In this document: positions 10,301 to 18,901 of the stretch, one piece after another
Layout of the letters: every line of letters starts with the position of its first letter
Position numbering within the stretch: position 1 is the stretch's first letter
Assembly (NCBI GenBank): GCA_900768785.1
Contig: CAAGEG010000050.1
Span: 1 to 64,000, forward strand
DNA: 64,000 nucleotides
Origin: an uncultured Prevotella sp.
GTDB taxonomy: Bacteria; Bacteroidota; Bacteroidia; Bacteroidales; Bacteroidaceae
Direction of reading: 5' to 3'
Program-made: the position numbers and the translations under genes
Notes under the pieces: generated by a model
The model's database searches: none
What the model was told of the DNA's origin: nothing
What the model saw: only the letters and a program-made list of their open reading frames with translations

Positions 10301-10604
10301 CTATCCATTCCCCAATAATGGTTGTAGCAATGGTGGAACGGGAACTCAAAATTGGCTTGGACATGCGAACTCTATTGTTGATGCCTCTTATGTAAAGGTT
10401 AAGCATATTACATTGGGATATACATTCCCTAAGAAATGGTTGAGTAAGATAGGTTGTACAAACCTACGTGTTTATTGTACAGTAACCAATCCTTTTGTCT
10501 TTACAGATTATAAGGGATATGATCCTGAGTGGGCTGATGCATCTGTTTATAATGATGGACCGAGTACTGTAACATGGCAGTTTGGTGCAAATATCAAATT
10601 CTAA
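7389..10604 (+). CDS. SusC/RagA-family TonB-linked outer membrane transporter
   Basis: 1071 residues. Signal peptide (about 1-23), a carboxypeptidase-regulatory-like beta-sandwich (about 24-100, VSGNVKDATGEPLIGVSV), TonB-box-like DEVIVVGYGTMKKSDLTGSV (about 103-122), a plug domain with the SusC signature SPLYVVDGV and ASSTAIYGSRATAGVVIVTT, then a large barrel that ends in an aromatic residue (WQFGANIKF). A calcium-binding-like loop DKNGDGKYTDDDKK lies near residue 870. It imports oligosaccharides across the outer membrane using TonB energy and pairs with the SusD-like lipoprotein encoded 33 bases downstream. Substrate inferred from neighbours (GH28, GH78) to be a pectic oligosaccharide. Confidence 0.97.
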   Translation: MFIIKKRFIVMVLLSIMTMTMMAQHKVSGNVKDATGEPLIGVSVYVDDKPSTTTDFDGNFMLPSVQSNQKLKFVYVGYKDFMTTVGNKDILNVVMESDDAQLDEVIVVGYGTMKKSDLTGSVSSIGTKKLNEKGAISVVEGLQGSVPGVNITQSTGRTGGSFNIEIRGKNSINSDQSPLYVVDGVICSNIDFLNPQDIERIDVLKDASSTAIYGSRATAGVVIVTTKSGSNVGKASQKPTISYDGYYGIKKVSNMPDFMGAESFYKYRFMKFLNVTGSNMNGGQPVWINDDLERCLLKDGVSGIYRMVELLQSGKTYDWKDFVLQDGQQENHYISISGSTEKTQYHIGTGYAQEEGVYKNDEQNKFSLKVSVDTELNKWLSAGASFNLAQMKEKYASDNAVQAAFRVNPFMQPYDENGNINYMPGSKEALNTDMYQFTGQISPLIYMNDQASRRDTWTALGNVYLELHPMKGLSFKTTLSPTFSYSRYGFYEGTDAGQSQNTAKRSTSRSTSYTWDNQITYDKIFAKDHHVNLMGLISYNHAEGETDNFVFNKVLDGTYWWNLGSTDQGYDYANSKTGYSENSLMSYAMRANYTYKERYMFTGTIRWDGSSRFSSGNRWGAFPSAAVAWRLSEEPFMEKARNWMSNLKLRLSYGITGNNSVGDYATQLNMTSPIYYPFGSSYTQGMTINGVVDKNLKWEKSHEINFGIDFGFFNERIRGSVDVYNKKSKDLLYNVKLPLEAGGTSVSTNIGSVRNCGIELALTTTNIATNDWNWETTFTFAHNKNEVLEINGTGNYYSGGVKDNLFIGSSYSNVYGYEWVGIVTNRDMTVPDTEIAHLKGFTPGETVKEYEYYNKCYGLVEGNPIIYDKNGDGKYTDDDKKIYKSDPDWTGSFTSNLRWKNLDFSFSIYAKQGYTVFSNFYQEYLNLSDRGRMKLDMDWYVPAGTLISCEGQNADGTFINPVYQETTHYGNYPFPNNGCSNGGTGTQNWLGHANSIVDASYVKVKHITLGYTFPKKWLSKIGCTNLRVYCTVTNPFVFTDYKGYDPEWADASVYNDGPSTVTWQFGANIKF

Positions 10605-10637
10605 TAGCTTTAAAATTATAAAGAAATCCATTTAAAC

Positions 10638-12461
10638 ATGAATATCATGAAAAGATTTTATAATGTAATATCCATCGCTTCATTGGGATTTGCCATGCTT
10701 CTAACAGCTTGTAGCCTTGATGCAGATAATAAGGCAAATGTTGATGCAGACGATTTTATAGGGACGGATGATGGACCGGCATATATCAGAACATATATGT
10801 ATAACTCTCTAAAACCACTCGCTACAGAGACTTATCTGACAGAGTGGGGTACTGACCTTTATACAAGTGCGCGTACAACTAATGTGAACGATTTCCAAGC
10901 ATATAAGTTTTCTCCTGAAACACAAGAAATAAGCAATTATTATAAGAATACTTATTCAATGATAAATCAAGCTAATGCTTTGATAAAGTATGCTTCAGAT
11001 AATGCTCGCTATGTTGCTGAAGGTAAGTTCTTGCGTAATTATGGTTATTATCTTCTTACTCAGCAGTTCGGATCTGTGCCTTATGTAACGGAATATATTG
11101 ATGGTATTAATAAATATTATCCGCGTATACCGTTAAAGGAACTATATGACAATATGATTGCAGAGTTGGAAAGTATTAAGAATAGTGCTGATCTTCCTGA
11201 GGAAGACCATAATGGTAACATCAGTCGTCGTGCAGTAAAAGCATTGCTTTCAAAGGTTTGTCTTGCTGCAGGGTGGGATCTTGAAACCGAGATTACAGAT
11301 GCTGCACATGGTACATATACCATAAATGGAACTTCGTATTTTACCAAAGCTGCCCAATATTCCGAAGAAACTATAGCAGGACAGCAATTAACAATGTCTT
11401 TTGAAGACAAATGGTCTCCAAAGAACGAAGGTAATGACGAGGAAATATTCTCTGTTCAATATGATCGCGATGGTTATCCCGGTGATATACTTAAAGGAGG
11501 TCATAACAGACAGTCAACGTATGGCAGTGAATATGGTAATACGTTATACGAAGGTCTTAAAAGTTGTAACTCTGAATTAGCCTCTTCCAAGAAGACTCTT
11601 TATCTATGGGATAAAGGAGATGAAAGATTAGAAGGTACATTTATGATGACTATTTACAATTATACACCGGGTGAATGGGGAACAACAGGCTATTATGCTT
11701 ACTATAATGCTTCAGAAGAGGCAAAATCTAAGATGAATATAGCCTTTAAGTATTTCCCATATTGGACGGAACGTGCTACTATTGACCAATATGTAGCTGA
11801 AAATAAAGAACGTTTTGTTAAAGGAGTAAGTGTTGCTAAGTGTCATGTCGCATTGTTGCAATGTCCTTCTTCTTCTTTCTGGTGGTTTAAAGAAAATGGA
11901 GATGTTGACTTTGTTGACGTTAGGGAGTTTGATGATTTCAAGAAAACCAATGCCGGAGGTCTTCCTCCTGTTAAAAAGTTTGACGACCCTAATACGTTAC
12001 AAACAACAGAAAGTCAAACAAACGACTATCGTGATATTGTTTTGTTCCACTTAAGTGACATTTATCTTGTAGCCGCAGAAGCATATTTAATGTCAGGAAA
12101 TGAGGGGAAAGCTCTTTCATATATCAATGATGTTCGTCGTAGAGCTCATGCTACACAGATAAATTCAATATCCGAATATCAGCCAAAGTATGAACGTCAA
12201 GCTTCTTTTGGCAATTTAACGTTGTTGGATCTCATTCTTGATGAACGTGCACGTGAACTTTATGCTGAGACAACTCGTTGGGTTGACTTGCGTCGCACGA
12301 GACAACTTGTAAGATATGCTATTGCTTTTAATGACGGAGTCTCTTCTGTAAGCGATATGGCTAATGCTTATGGAGAGATTAAATGGCTTCGTCCTATTCC
12401 TGCATCAGAGATTGCAACAAATACAGGAATAACAGAAAAAGACCAGAATCCCGGATATTAA
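10638..12461 (+). CDS. SusD/RagB-family nutrient-binding outer membrane lipoprotein
   Basis: 607 residues. Lipobox LLTAC with the lipidated Cys at about residue 25; a second in-frame ATG three codons later gives an equally good signal peptide. SusD hallmarks: helical TPR-like N-terminal part (INQANALIKYA, KFLRNYGYYLL) and the C-terminal ILDERARELYAETTRWVDLRRT followed by LRPIPASEI and NPGY, the usual end of these proteins. It forms the lid of the SusC barrel and binds the glycan at the cell surface. Co-transcribed with the SusC gene upstream and the lipoprotein gene 18 bases downstream. Confidence 0.96.
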   Translation: MNIMKRFYNVISIASLGFAMLLTACSLDADNKANVDADDFIGTDDGPAYIRTYMYNSLKPLATETYLTEWGTDLYTSARTTNVNDFQAYKFSPETQEISNYYKNTYSMINQANALIKYASDNARYVAEGKFLRNYGYYLLTQQFGSVPYVTEYIDGINKYYPRIPLKELYDNMIAELESIKNSADLPEEDHNGNISRRAVKALLSKVCLAAGWDLETEITDAAHGTYTINGTSYFTKAAQYSEETIAGQQLTMSFEDKWSPKNEGNDEEIFSVQYDRDGYPGDILKGGHNRQSTYGSEYGNTLYEGLKSCNSELASSKKTLYLWDKGDERLEGTFMMTIYNYTPGEWGTTGYYAYYNASEEAKSKMNIAFKYFPYWTERATIDQYVAENKERFVKGVSVAKCHVALLQCPSSSFWWFKENGDVDFVDVREFDDFKKTNAGGLPPVKKFDDPNTLQTTESQTNDYRDIVLFHLSDIYLVAAEAYLMSGNEGKALSYINDVRRRAHATQINSISEYQPKYERQASFGNLTLLDLILDERARELYAETTRWVDLRRTRQLVRYAIAFNDGVSSVSDMANAYGEIKWLRPIPASEIATNTGITEKDQNPGY

Positions 12462-12479
12462 TCTAATGAAATTAATAGA

Positions 12480-12962
12480 ATGAAAAAAACATTATTTATA
12501 TTTCTAAGTGTAATCTCAACACTCACTATTACAATGTCTTGTAGTGATGATGACGATAATAATGTAAGTTTCGCAACAACACCGGAAAAAGAGGCTGCAG
12601 GCGTTTATTCCGGTACTTTTGCTCGTGAACAAGAAGGTGCTTCCGTTCCTGAAATAAGCTATTCGGAAGGCACTATGACCATAGAACCTGAGAATGAATA
12701 TGTAGCAACGATAAAATATGAATGTGCTGAATTCAGTATAAACCATTCAAGTATTGCTAACATAAGTCATAGCGACTATGGTTTTGCTTTCTCTAATAAC
12801 CTTACAACAAATACGTTGGGTGCTCCTTTCTTTGGTCGAATAGATGAATCTGCTAATGTGGAATCTCATCTTAAACTAAAGATAAGAAGCGGACGACAAA
12901 CAAAGACTTATAATATTGTCTTTAAAGGTAAAAGAATCGGAACGTTAGATAATAAAGATTAA
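12480..12962 (+). CDS. Small lipoprotein, possible calycin-like fold
   Basis: 160 residues. Lipobox (TMSC, Cys about residue 21) followed by an acidic SDDDDNN linker, typical of Bacteroidetes surface-exposed lipoproteins. The domain (GVYSGTFAREQEG, GTMTIEPENEYVATIKY, LKLKIRSGRQTKTYNIVFKG) is all beta and resembles Bacteroidales calycin-like proteins, which I offer only as a guess. Last gene of the SusC/SusD operon; a strong hairpin follows. Likely role: accessory glycan binding at the surface. Confidence 0.7.
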   Translation: MKKTLFIFLSVISTLTITMSCSDDDDNNVSFATTPEKEAAGVYSGTFAREQEGASVPEISYSEGTMTIEPENEYVATIKYECAEFSINHSSIANISHSDYGFAFSNNLTTNTLGAPFFGRIDESANVESHLKLKIRSGRQTKTYNIVFKGKRIGTLDNKD

Positions 12963-12983
12963 TTAACAAAAATTGCGTGTAAC

Positions 12984-13023
12984 GGAGTGTGTCAAAGCAT
13001 GGATAACTCTTTTGACACACTCC
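12984..13023 (+). terminator. Hairpin terminator after the SusC/SusD operon
   Basis: GGAGTGTGTCAAA pairs exactly with TTTGACACACTCC (13 bp, 14-base loop). Only a weak T-rich stretch follows, so termination strength is uncertain. Confidence 0.6.
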
Positions 13024-13186
13024 TTACAATCTCTTAATAGTGATTGTAATGCCTCTTATGTGAATGTTTTGTCTTAATTAATTTACTTTCTTTAGTAACT
13101 CTAAATCAAAATTTCCATTTTGATTTGGCAGTTATTTCTATACCAGACATATCAAACAACCTTAAACAAAAGAAGATATATCCCCA

Positions 13187-14494
13187 ATGAAGAATATTAA
13201 TACAATTATTTGTTTATTGTTTTTGTCATTACAAGTTATGGCACAATCGCCTATTATTGTTGCGTCAGGACTCTTTGACAGTAGTGATGCCAACACATTA
13301 GGATTGTCAAAACCGGAAGGATTGACAACTGTTAGCGTATATAAACCAACAGTTACTTCTACCTATCAATTTGTCAATGGCGTAGCAATGATAAGATTTA
13401 AGGGTGCTTTATATTGTATGTGGCAGACCTCCAAAACAGATGAAGATGCAAGCGAAACATGGGTTGCTTATGCTCGTAGTGTTAATGATGGTCTAACATG
13501 GAGCGAGCCTATGGTCTTGTGTCCTTCATTAGAAGGTAGCGGATATACAAGTTCGGGTGGTTGGTTGTCAACATCTGACATGCTTATTGGCTTCATTAAT
13601 GTATGGCCAACCGGTATTAATTCTGATGGAGGATATACTCAATATGTGCAAAGTAATGACGGTGTATCTTGGACATCTCCACAAGATGTTACTATGAGTG
13701 ATGGTTCGCGCCTAAATGGTATATTTGAACAAGACCCACATGTCATTTCTTCCGGTCGTATAGTTAATGCTGCACATTTTCAACCGGGCTTGAAAGTGAT
13801 GCCAATTTATACAGATGATCCTACAGGGCGTAGTGGTTGGCATAAAGGGAACTTTGCCTATTCTGGTACAGGAACGCAGAGTAATGAGTTGGAACCAAGC
13901 CTTTTTGAACGTCCATCTGATAAAGCGTTGGTTATGTTGTTTAGAGATCAGGGAGGAAGTAGTTACATGCGTTTAGCCGCTGTAAGTAAAGATCAAGGCG
14001 AGACATGGACTAATGCTGTGAAGACCAACTATCCTGATTCGCGTTCAAAACAGAGTGCGGGAAACTTGCCGGATGGAACATGTTTTATATCGGGCAACCC
14101 AACAGGCAACAAGAATAGAAAGCCTTTGACAGTTGGCTTGAGTGCAGATGGCATTACTTTTGATCATGCTTGGTTGTTACGCGATGCTAATGAAGTGGCT
14201 GCTGGTCCACGATATTCGGGTAAGGCAAAGCGTTCCGGATATGGTTATTGTAAAAGTCTTGTGGCTGGAGATTATCTTTATGTTTGTTATAGCACAAATA
14301 AGGAAGATGTTGAATATTCAAGAGTTCCTTTGAAAAGCATTGCTCTTATAGCCCCTTCAAAGCCGACAGGTATCAATGAAATATCTTCGTCAGACAATAA
14401 AACCATTAAGACATATAATCTTTTAGGTCAGCAGGTTAATGAAAACTATCGTAATATTATAATAAAAAATGGTAAAAAGTATTTTAAATATTAA
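13187..14494 (+). CDS. Sialidase-like beta-propeller protein (non-canonical), secreted
   Basis: 435 residues. Signal peptide to about residue 19 (QVMAQ). Four Asp-box-like repeats are visible: SVNDGLTWS, SNDGVSWTS, SKDQGETWTN and SADGITF, indicating a six-bladed propeller of the sialidase superfamily. The usual GH33 arginine motif (F/Y-R-I-P) near the N-terminus is absent: the equivalent stretch reads AMIRFKGALYCMW. A true sialidase is therefore doubtful; an enzyme or lectin acting on a pectic sugar fits the neighbours better. The C-terminus (YNLLGQQV..IIIKNGKKYFKY) is a Prevotella-type sorting-like tail. It stands alone between the SusD operon and the GH78 gene. Confidence 0.75.
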   Translation: MKNINTIICLLFLSLQVMAQSPIIVASGLFDSSDANTLGLSKPEGLTTVSVYKPTVTSTYQFVNGVAMIRFKGALYCMWQTSKTDEDASETWVAYARSVNDGLTWSEPMVLCPSLEGSGYTSSGGWLSTSDMLIGFINVWPTGINSDGGYTQYVQSNDGVSWTSPQDVTMSDGSRLNGIFEQDPHVISSGRIVNAAHFQPGLKVMPIYTDDPTGRSGWHKGNFAYSGTGTQSNELEPSLFERPSDKALVMLFRDQGGSSYMRLAAVSKDQGETWTNAVKTNYPDSRSKQSAGNLPDGTCFISGNPTGNKNRKPLTVGLSADGITFDHAWLLRDANEVAAGPRYSGKAKRSGYGYCKSLVAGDYLYVCYSTNKEDVEYSRVPLKSIALIAPSKPTGINEISSSDNKTIKTYNLLGQQVNENYRNIIIKNGKKYFKY

Positions 14495-14670
14495 GAATAT
14501 TCGTATATTGTAAAATCTAAACAAAATTGCTTCCCAATATTGTTGGGACGCATACTCATTATAAGCTAAGTTTTAACTTTTTGATTGTCTCTTGAAAAGA
14601 TTTTAGTATATGCTTGTAATTGAGAAACAAGATAGTAGGAATTATATAAACTAAAGAAATATATTTTTAT

Positions 14671-17600
14671 ATGAAAATACGGCATCTTTCTATTCTTATA
14701 TTATTGGTGACATCATTCTTGCAGTCGGGTTTGGTATATTCAAAACAATCGTCAAACATTAAGATTGTTGAGCTAACAACAGAGAATATGCATAATCCTT
14801 TAGGTTTATCGACTAATCCGCGTTTCTCATGGAAGATAGAAAGCAATAAGAATGAGACATTGCAAGAATGCTATCATATCAAGGTCGCATCAAGTGTTGA
14901 ACTTCTATTAACAGGAAAGGCTGATTTATGGGATACGGGAATGGTTAATAGCGAACAACAGCTATGGATAGACTATGCCGGTAAAACATTAAAAGACAAT
15001 CAAAAAGCATATTGGACAGTACAGGTAGTTACAAACAAAGGCTCTTCCGAGTGGGCTGAACCTCAATCGTTCAGTATGGGTTTGTTAAATGAAAGTCATT
15101 GGTCTGGACGTTGGATAGGTATAGATCGTTTGCTCCCCGGTGAAGATATGACTTTCAAAACGAGGGTAAATGCAAGATATTTACGTTCAGAATTCAATCT
15201 CAAAAAAGGTAAGACATTGGCGCGTGCAACGGCATATGTGGCTGTTCTTGGGCTTTATGAGTTATATGTAAATGGTAGAAAAATAGACCAAAGAGTGTTG
15301 AAACCCATACAAACCGATACACGTAAGACAATCTATTATAATACATTTGACATAACATCTGATATCGCTTGCTCGGATTTGCAGACAAATATTAATAACG
15401 TTTCTACGGAGCCAAGAGCTTGTATAGGTGTTGTTCTGGGTAATGGACGTACTGTTCCCATGCGTTATGACAAGCATTATAAGACACCATTTCTCGGTTT
15501 CCCAAAATGTCGCATTACGATTATTTTGGAATATACTGACGGTACAGAACAGCGAATAGCCACTTCTGAACATTGGAAAGCAACGGCAGAAGGTCCTATT
15601 CGTTCTAATAATGAATATGATGGTGAGGTCTATGACGCACGGAAAGAGCTTGGTGAGTGGACTAAAGTAGGCTATGACGATTCTAAATGGAGCAATGCTG
15701 AACGTGCTGATATCCCGGTTGGAACTCTTAGAGGACAAGCAATGCCCAATATGAATGTTGTGGATAAATTGACGGCAAAGAGTATTACAAAGACGAATAA
15801 AGGCTCTTTTATTGTTGATTTCGGTCAGAATACAGCCGGTTGGGTGCAGTTGAAGATGAATGGGAATACAGGAGATAGTATTAAAATTAAGTATGCAGAA
15901 CGTTTGAATGCTGATGGCTCTCTCTTCCTTGATAATTTGAGAGATGCTGAAACCGAAGATAAATATATTTGTTCCGGCAAGGAACAAGGGAACACTTGGC
16001 ATCCGCTTTTCTCTTATCATGGATTCAGGTATGTTGAGATCAGAGGTTTGAAAGATTTGAAACATACGGATATTGAGGCTCAAGTTATTTCTGACCAAAT
16101 GGAACATATAGGAAAGTTTTCTACTAATAATGATATTCTTAATCATGTTTATAGAAATGCGTGGTGGGGAATATTGTCAAACTATAAGGGCTATCCTATA
16201 GATTGTCCTCAGCGCAACGAACGTCAGCCTTGGCTTGGCGATAGAGTGGCAGGTTGTTTGGGTGAGTCTTACCTTTTTAATAATGAACGTCTTTACACAA
16301 AATGGATGAGAGATATTTGTGAATCTCAACGTTCCGATGGTGTGTTGTGTGATGTTTCTCCTGCTTATTGGACTTATTACAATGATGATGTAACGTGGCC
16401 ATCGGCTCTGCCTTTTGGTTGTGACATGATATATCGTCAATTTGGTAATGAAGAACCTATAAGAAATTCTTATCAAACATTGAAAAAATGGGTTAATCAT
16501 GTTGCTACCGAATATATAAAAGACGATATAGTAATTAATGACAAATATGGAGATTGGTGTGTTCCGCCTGAAGAGTTGTCTTTAATACATTCCAAAGACT
16601 CGTCAAGACAGACAGATGGTCGCCTTATTTCTACGGCTTATATGATATATAATCTGCGATTAATGCAGAAATTTGCCAATATAGCAGGATATAAAGACGA
16701 TACTTCTTATTATAAACAATTGGAGGATCGACTCACCTATGGCTTTAATAGAAAGTTTTTATATGCCAAACATGGAACGTCTGTTCGTCATGAGCATGTT
16801 CTATTTCCCGATAGTGTCTATTATGGGAACAACACCCCAACTGCAAATATCCTTGCTTTATCACTTGGTATTGTGCCTGATGATTGTCGTCGTGATGTGG
16901 TTTGTAATGTTGTTGAGAATATAATGAACAAAAACAAGGGGCATATTCCATGTGGTGTTATAGGAATCTCTTGGTTGATGAGAGGCTTGTCTGACAATGG
17001 TTTTGCTGATGTTGCTTATCTCTTGGCTACAAATGACACTTATCCTTCTTGGGGATATATGGCTAAGCAAGGTGCAACAACTATTTGGGAACTATGGAAT
17101 GGAGATAAGGCAAATGCATGGATGAATTCGGGAAATCATGTCATGTTGCTTGGCGATTTGTTGACTTGGTGTTATCAATATCTTGGCGGGATAAGAAACA
17201 GCGAAGGGTCTGTAGCTTATAAACACATTGAATTAAAACCGAGTTTTGAGATCCAAGAGCTTGATAGTGTTGATGTTTGTTATGATACTCCTTATGGAAT
17301 GGTTGTTTCACGTTGGGAGAAAGACTTGGAAAAGGTTCATTGGAATGTCGAGATACCAGTCGGTACTACTGCTGATGTCTATTTACCTAATGGCAAAATA
17401 GAGCATGTCGGTTCCGGAAAATATACATTTGAATGTGAGTATAACTTGGTTTCGCCTAATGTAATTGACGATGAATTTGTTTATAGTCAAACAGATTTTC
17501 CACAGTGTCATTCTTCTTCAATAGTGGAACTTGATAATGGAGACTTGTTAGCTACATATTTTGGTGGAACCAAAGAACGCAATCCTGATGTGTGTATTTG

Positions 17601-18684
17601 GGTTAGCCGCAAAGCAAAAGGCTCGGATAGGTGGAGTCATCCTGTTCTTGTTGCTGATGGAGTATTTGCTCCTGGTACTGCTAAAGCTGCCTTTGCGGGT
17701 GTTGATTCTATGTGTACGAGAGCAATAGATGGTCCTATTGTTGGTATTACGAAGACATGGAAAGAAGCAAAATCTATGTTAGATGATGCACAACCTATTC
17801 CTTATTATGCCAATAGAATAGCTAAAGAAAAGTTTGGACAGCCATTAAACAAGTTGTATCGTAAGGCTTGTTGGAACCCGGTATTGTTTCAAATGCCGTC
17901 TGGTGAGGTTTGGTTATTCTTTAAAATAGGTCTTGTTATGAACGATTGGACAGGTTGGGTTATCAAGAGTAAGGATAGAGGTAAGACATGGTCGGATAAA
18001 CACCCTCTTAATAAAGGTTTTCTTGGTCCGATAAAGAATAAACCGGTTATTGTTGACGACCGTTTAATATGTCCGTCAAGTACTGAAAATGAGGGCGGAT
18101 GGAAGTTCCATTTTGAAATACTTGACCTAAAAACAAATTCTTGGAAGTATGTAGGACCTATTGAACGTGAGTTGATGCCATTAACAATTGATATGAATGC
18201 AGATGGTTCGTTAATAAGTAACGACTCAATAAAACATGAACTAAATCCTATATATTGTATTCAGCCTTCAATATTGATACATAAAGACGGTAGCTTACAA
18301 GCTATTGGACGTACCAAAAATGGGCGATTGGCATCTACTTTCAGCTATGATAAAGGTGATTCATGGACAAAGGTAACATTGATAGATTTGCCGAATAATC
18401 AATCGGGAACAGATGCTTTGACACTTAAAGATGGTCGTCATGTTCTTATTTATAATGATTTCTCTACAATACCGGGAACACCTAAGGGACCTCGTAACCC
18501 ATGTTCAATAGCTGTTTCTTACGATGATGGAAAGTCTTGGCAGAAGAAAATCACTCTTGAAGATAGTCCTATAGGCGATTATTCGTATCCTTCAATAATA
18601 CAAGGAAAGGATGGTACTCTACATTGTACATATACTTGGAGAAGGTTTCGTATTGCATATAAACATGTAAATATAGATAAATGA
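14671..18684 (+). CDS. GH78 alpha-L-rhamnosidase fused to a C-terminal sialidase-like propeller
   Basis: 1337 residues, far longer than a typical GH78 enzyme. Signal peptide about 1-24. Residues about 30-930 follow the GH78 plan: N-terminal beta-sandwich domains (NPLGLSTNPRFSWKIES, ELYVNGRKIDQRVL), concanavalin-like domain, then the (alpha/alpha)6 barrel with the family motif DCPQRNERQPWLGDR (511-525), YGDWC, and GATTIWELWNG, and a C-terminal beta domain. From about 938 a second enzyme-like unit begins: FPQCHSSSIVELDNGDLLATYFGG, RDRGKTWSD, SYDKGDSWTK and SYDDGKSWQK, which is the BNR_2 type of sialidase-like propeller. The fusion joins rhamnose removal to a second activity that I cannot name; both probably act on rhamnogalacturonan side chains or related rhamnose-rich glycans. 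Confidence 0.9.
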   Translation: MKIRHLSILILLVTSFLQSGLVYSKQSSNIKIVELTTENMHNPLGLSTNPRFSWKIESNKNETLQECYHIKVASSVELLLTGKADLWDTGMVNSEQQLWIDYAGKTLKDNQKAYWTVQVVTNKGSSEWAEPQSFSMGLLNESHWSGRWIGIDRLLPGEDMTFKTRVNARYLRSEFNLKKGKTLARATAYVAVLGLYELYVNGRKIDQRVLKPIQTDTRKTIYYNTFDITSDIACSDLQTNINNVSTEPRACIGVVLGNGRTVPMRYDKHYKTPFLGFPKCRITIILEYTDGTEQRIATSEHWKATAEGPIRSNNEYDGEVYDARKELGEWTKVGYDDSKWSNAERADIPVGTLRGQAMPNMNVVDKLTAKSITKTNKGSFIVDFGQNTAGWVQLKMNGNTGDSIKIKYAERLNADGSLFLDNLRDAETEDKYICSGKEQGNTWHPLFSYHGFRYVEIRGLKDLKHTDIEAQVISDQMEHIGKFSTNNDILNHVYRNAWWGILSNYKGYPIDCPQRNERQPWLGDRVAGCLGESYLFNNERLYTKWMRDICESQRSDGVLCDVSPAYWTYYNDDVTWPSALPFGCDMIYRQFGNEEPIRNSYQTLKKWVNHVATEYIKDDIVINDKYGDWCVPPEELSLIHSKDSSRQTDGRLISTAYMIYNLRLMQKFANIAGYKDDTSYYKQLEDRLTYGFNRKFLYAKHGTSVRHEHVLFPDSVYYGNNTPTANILALSLGIVPDDCRRDVVCNVVENIMNKNKGHIPCGVIGISWLMRGLSDNGFADVAYLLATNDTYPSWGYMAKQGATTIWELWNGDKANAWMNSGNHVMLLGDLLTWCYQYLGGIRNSEGSVAYKHIELKPSFEIQELDSVDVCYDTPYGMVVSRWEKDLEKVHWNVEIPVGTTADVYLPNGKIEHVGSGKYTFECEYNLVSPNVIDDEFVYSQTDFPQCHSSSIVELDNGDLLATYFGGTKERNPDVCIWVSRKAKGSDRWSHPVLVADGVFAPGTAKAAFAGVDSMCTRAIDGPIVGITKTWKEAKSMLDDAQPIPYYANRIAKEKFGQPLNKLYRKACWNPVLFQMPSGEVWLFFKIGLVMNDWTGWVIKSKDRGKTWSDKHPLNKGFLGPIKNKPVIVDDRLICPSSTENEGGWKFHFEILDLKTNSWKYVGPIERELMPLTIDMNADGSLISNDSIKHELNPIYCIQPSILIHKDGSLQAIGRTKNGRLASTFSYDKGDSWTKVTLIDLPNNQSGTDALTLKDGRHVLIYNDFSTIPGTPKGPRNPCSIAVSYDDGKSWQKKITLEDSPIGDYSYPSIIQGKDGTLHCTYTWRRFRIAYKHVNIDK

Positions 18685-18802
18685 TTTTGATGTTTGTGGT
18701 TAGTATAGCTTTCGTAATGATTTTCAATTGTAAACTAATTCTCGGTTATCGCTTGTCTTATAATTAGGTGTGGTAACCGATGGGGGTTTAAATTGTGAAT
18801 CT

Positions 18803-18849
18803 AAAACATCCACAATGCCAACTTTTTGTTTAGGCATTGTGGATGTTTT
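18803..18849. terminator. Bidirectional terminator between convergent genes
   Basis: A perfect 17-bp inverted repeat (18803-18819 and 18833-18849, 13-base loop) beginning AAAACATCCACAATGCC. It has A's on one side and T's on the other, so it can serve the GH78 gene on the plus strand and the transferase on the minus strand. Confidence 0.85.
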
Positions 18850-18901
18850 GATTATGGGATGTTGTTGTGTGTCTTTGTTATGTTTATTTATGGAGGTGAG
18901 A

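Noticed and set aside
15262..16146. 294-codon frame antisense to the GH78 gene
   Set aside because: Overlaps the clear GH78 coding sequence; low-quality translation.
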